From Pseudomonas sp. Irchel 3H7 (GTDB taxonomy: Bacteria > Pseudomonadota > Gammaproteobacteria > Pseudomonadales > Pseudomonadaceae), in NCBI RefSeq assembly GCF_900187605.1, contig NZ_FYEA01000005.1:248001-312000 (forward strand): a stretch of DNA of 64,000 bases, read 5' to 3'. The notes under the pieces are model-generated. The model did no database searches and was not told the DNA's origin. It saw only the letters and a list, made by a program, of their open reading frames with translations. Shown in pieces: positions 63,120 through 64,000 of this stretch. A program made the translations under genes and the position numbers. Every line of letters begins with the position of its first letter. The stretch's first letter is position 1.

Positions 63120-64000
63120 TCAAACCGCAAAAATCTTGCCCGGGTTCATGATGCCGTTCGGGTCGAACACCGCTTTTACCGCTTTCATGTACTCGATCTC
63201 GACCGGGGAACGGCTGTAGGTCAAGTAATCGCGCTTGGTCATGCCCACGCCATGTTCAGCGGAAATCGAACCGTTGTACTTCTCGACGGTTTCGAACACC
63301 CACTTGTTGACGGTCGCGCACTTGGCGAAGAACTCGTCCTTGCTCAGGTTATCCGGCTTGAGAATGTTCAAGTGCAGGTTGCCGTCGCCGATGTGGCCGA
63401 ACCAGACGATTTCGAAGTCCGGATAGTGTTCGCCGACGATCGCGTCGATTTCCTTTAGAAATGCCGGCACTTTCGACACGGTGACCGAGATGTCGTTCTT
63501 GTACGGCGTCCAGTGCGAGATGGTTTCGGAGATGTATTCGCGCAGTTTCCACAAGTTCTGCAACTGCGTTTCGCTCTGGCTCATCACGCCGTCCAGCACC
63601 CAGCCCTGCTCGACGCAATGCTCGAAGGTTTCCAGTGCACTGTTGGCCACTTCTTCGGTGGTCGCTTCGAATTCCAGCAGTGCGTAGAACGGGCAATCGG
63701 TTTCGAAAGGTGCCGGCACGTCACCACGGCCCATGACTTTGGCCAGAGCTTTGTCGGAGAAGAATTCGAACGCGGTCAGGTCAAGCTTGCCCTGGAAGGC
63801 GTGCAACACCGGCATGATCGAGTCGAAATCAGCGGTGCCGAGGACCATCGCGGTGAGGTTTTTCGGCGCACGATCGAGGCGCATGGTCGCTTCGACGACA
63901 AAACCGAGGGTGCCTTCAGCACCGATAAACAGCTGACGCAAGTCGTAGCCGGTGGCGTTCTTGATCAGGTCTTTGTTCAGTTCCAGCACATCACCCTTGC
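63120..64000 (-). CDS. FAD-linked D-2-hydroxyglutarate dehydrogenase, C-terminal part
   Basis: Frame open to the right edge of the window; at least 293 residues, the N-terminal FAD-binding part is missing. Visible: NKDLIKNATGYDLRQLFIGAEGTLGFV (end of the PCMH FAD domain, partly quoted), GHIGDGNLHLNIL and SAEHGVGMTKRDYL, typical of the FAD-linked oxidase C-terminal domain of D-lactate/D-2-hydroxyglutarate dehydrogenases. In pseudomonads this gene next to serA recycles D-2-hydroxyglutarate from serine synthesis; serA would lie outside the window. Confidence 0.88.
   Translation of the reverse strand, partial: KGDVLELNKDLIKNATGYDLRQLFIGAEGTLGFVVEATMRLDRAPKNLTAMVLGTADFDSIMPVLHAFQGKLDLTAFEFFSDKALAKVMGRGDVPAPFETDCPFYALLEFEATTEEVANSALETFEHCVEQGWVLDGVMSQSETQLQNLWKLREYISETISHWTPYKNDISVTVSKVPAFLKEIDAIVGEHYPDFEIVWFGHIGDGNLHLNILKPDNLSKDEFFAKCATVNKWVFETVEKYNGSISAEHGVGMTKRDYLTYSRSPVEIEYMKAVKAVFDPNGIMNPGKIFAV

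Overview
The window looks like chromosomal backbone of a Pseudomonas of the fluorescens group. The basis is the GC-rich coding style, the gene families, and a gene order (metX-metW ... rpoH-ftsXEY ... coaD-fdx-mutM ... ilvD ... folA ... thyA-lgt ... ptsP-rppH ... ilvA-rpiA ... D-2-hydroxyglutarate dehydrogenase) that matches what I recall of the same stretch in P. aeruginosa PAO1. No rRNA, tRNA, CRISPR array, transposase or prophage gene was seen. Many short palindromic REP-like elements sit between genes and fall into at least five sequence families.

Layout. 1-7.8 kb: methionine genes metX (cut at the left edge) and metW, a DUF4426 protein, rdgB and hemW; then on the minus strand DUF423-thiS-thiG-trmB; then mtgA and rpoH. 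7.9-14.9 kb: ftsY-ftsE-ftsX with 4-base overlaps, a pair of M16 peptidases (one with and one without the zinc motif) and rsmD. 15-22.3 kb: an alpha/beta hydrolase with an AraC regulator, a mercaptopyruvate sulfurtransferase, and a TetR regulator divergent from a coniferyl-aldehyde-dehydrogenase / Tat lipoprotein / GMC oxidoreductase operon. 22.4-27.6 kb: coaD, ferredoxin, mutM, an HDOD protein, a DJ-1/PfpI protein and an RlmI-like methyltransferase.

27.6-31.3 kb is the most unusual part. In an AT-richer segment, a good sigma70-type promoter drives a 23-codon ORF with a strong ribosome binding site. A terminator-like hairpin follows, then three overlapping genes: a SagB/ThcOx-type FMN dehydrogenase, an AurF-like diiron N-oxygenase with an intact ligand set, and a Bcr/CflA exporter. 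It reads as a compact peptide-derived (RiPP-like) natural product locus without a YcaO cyclodehydratase, inserted between backbone genes. The short ORF could instead be a regulatory leader peptide.

31.5-46.6 kb: ilvD, phosphorylcholine phosphatase, a cystine symporter, folA and a DUF2868/DUF3482-GTPase pair. Next comes a 2-aminoethylphosphonate-type module: PhnZ-like HD oxygenase, FAD oxidoreductase, ABC transporter and LysR regulator. 46.6-64 kb: divergent cadA/cadR with a clear MerR-type operator, thyA-lgt, a TauE permease, an NRDE protein, ptsP-rppH, a HAD phosphatase, DUF2269, ilvA, rpiA, two tandem SdiA-regulated-domain paralogues, a fumarylacetoacetase-family hydrolase and a D-2-hydroxyglutarate dehydrogenase cut by the right edge.

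All product calls rest on reading motifs and overall family resemblance by eye; no database search was run.
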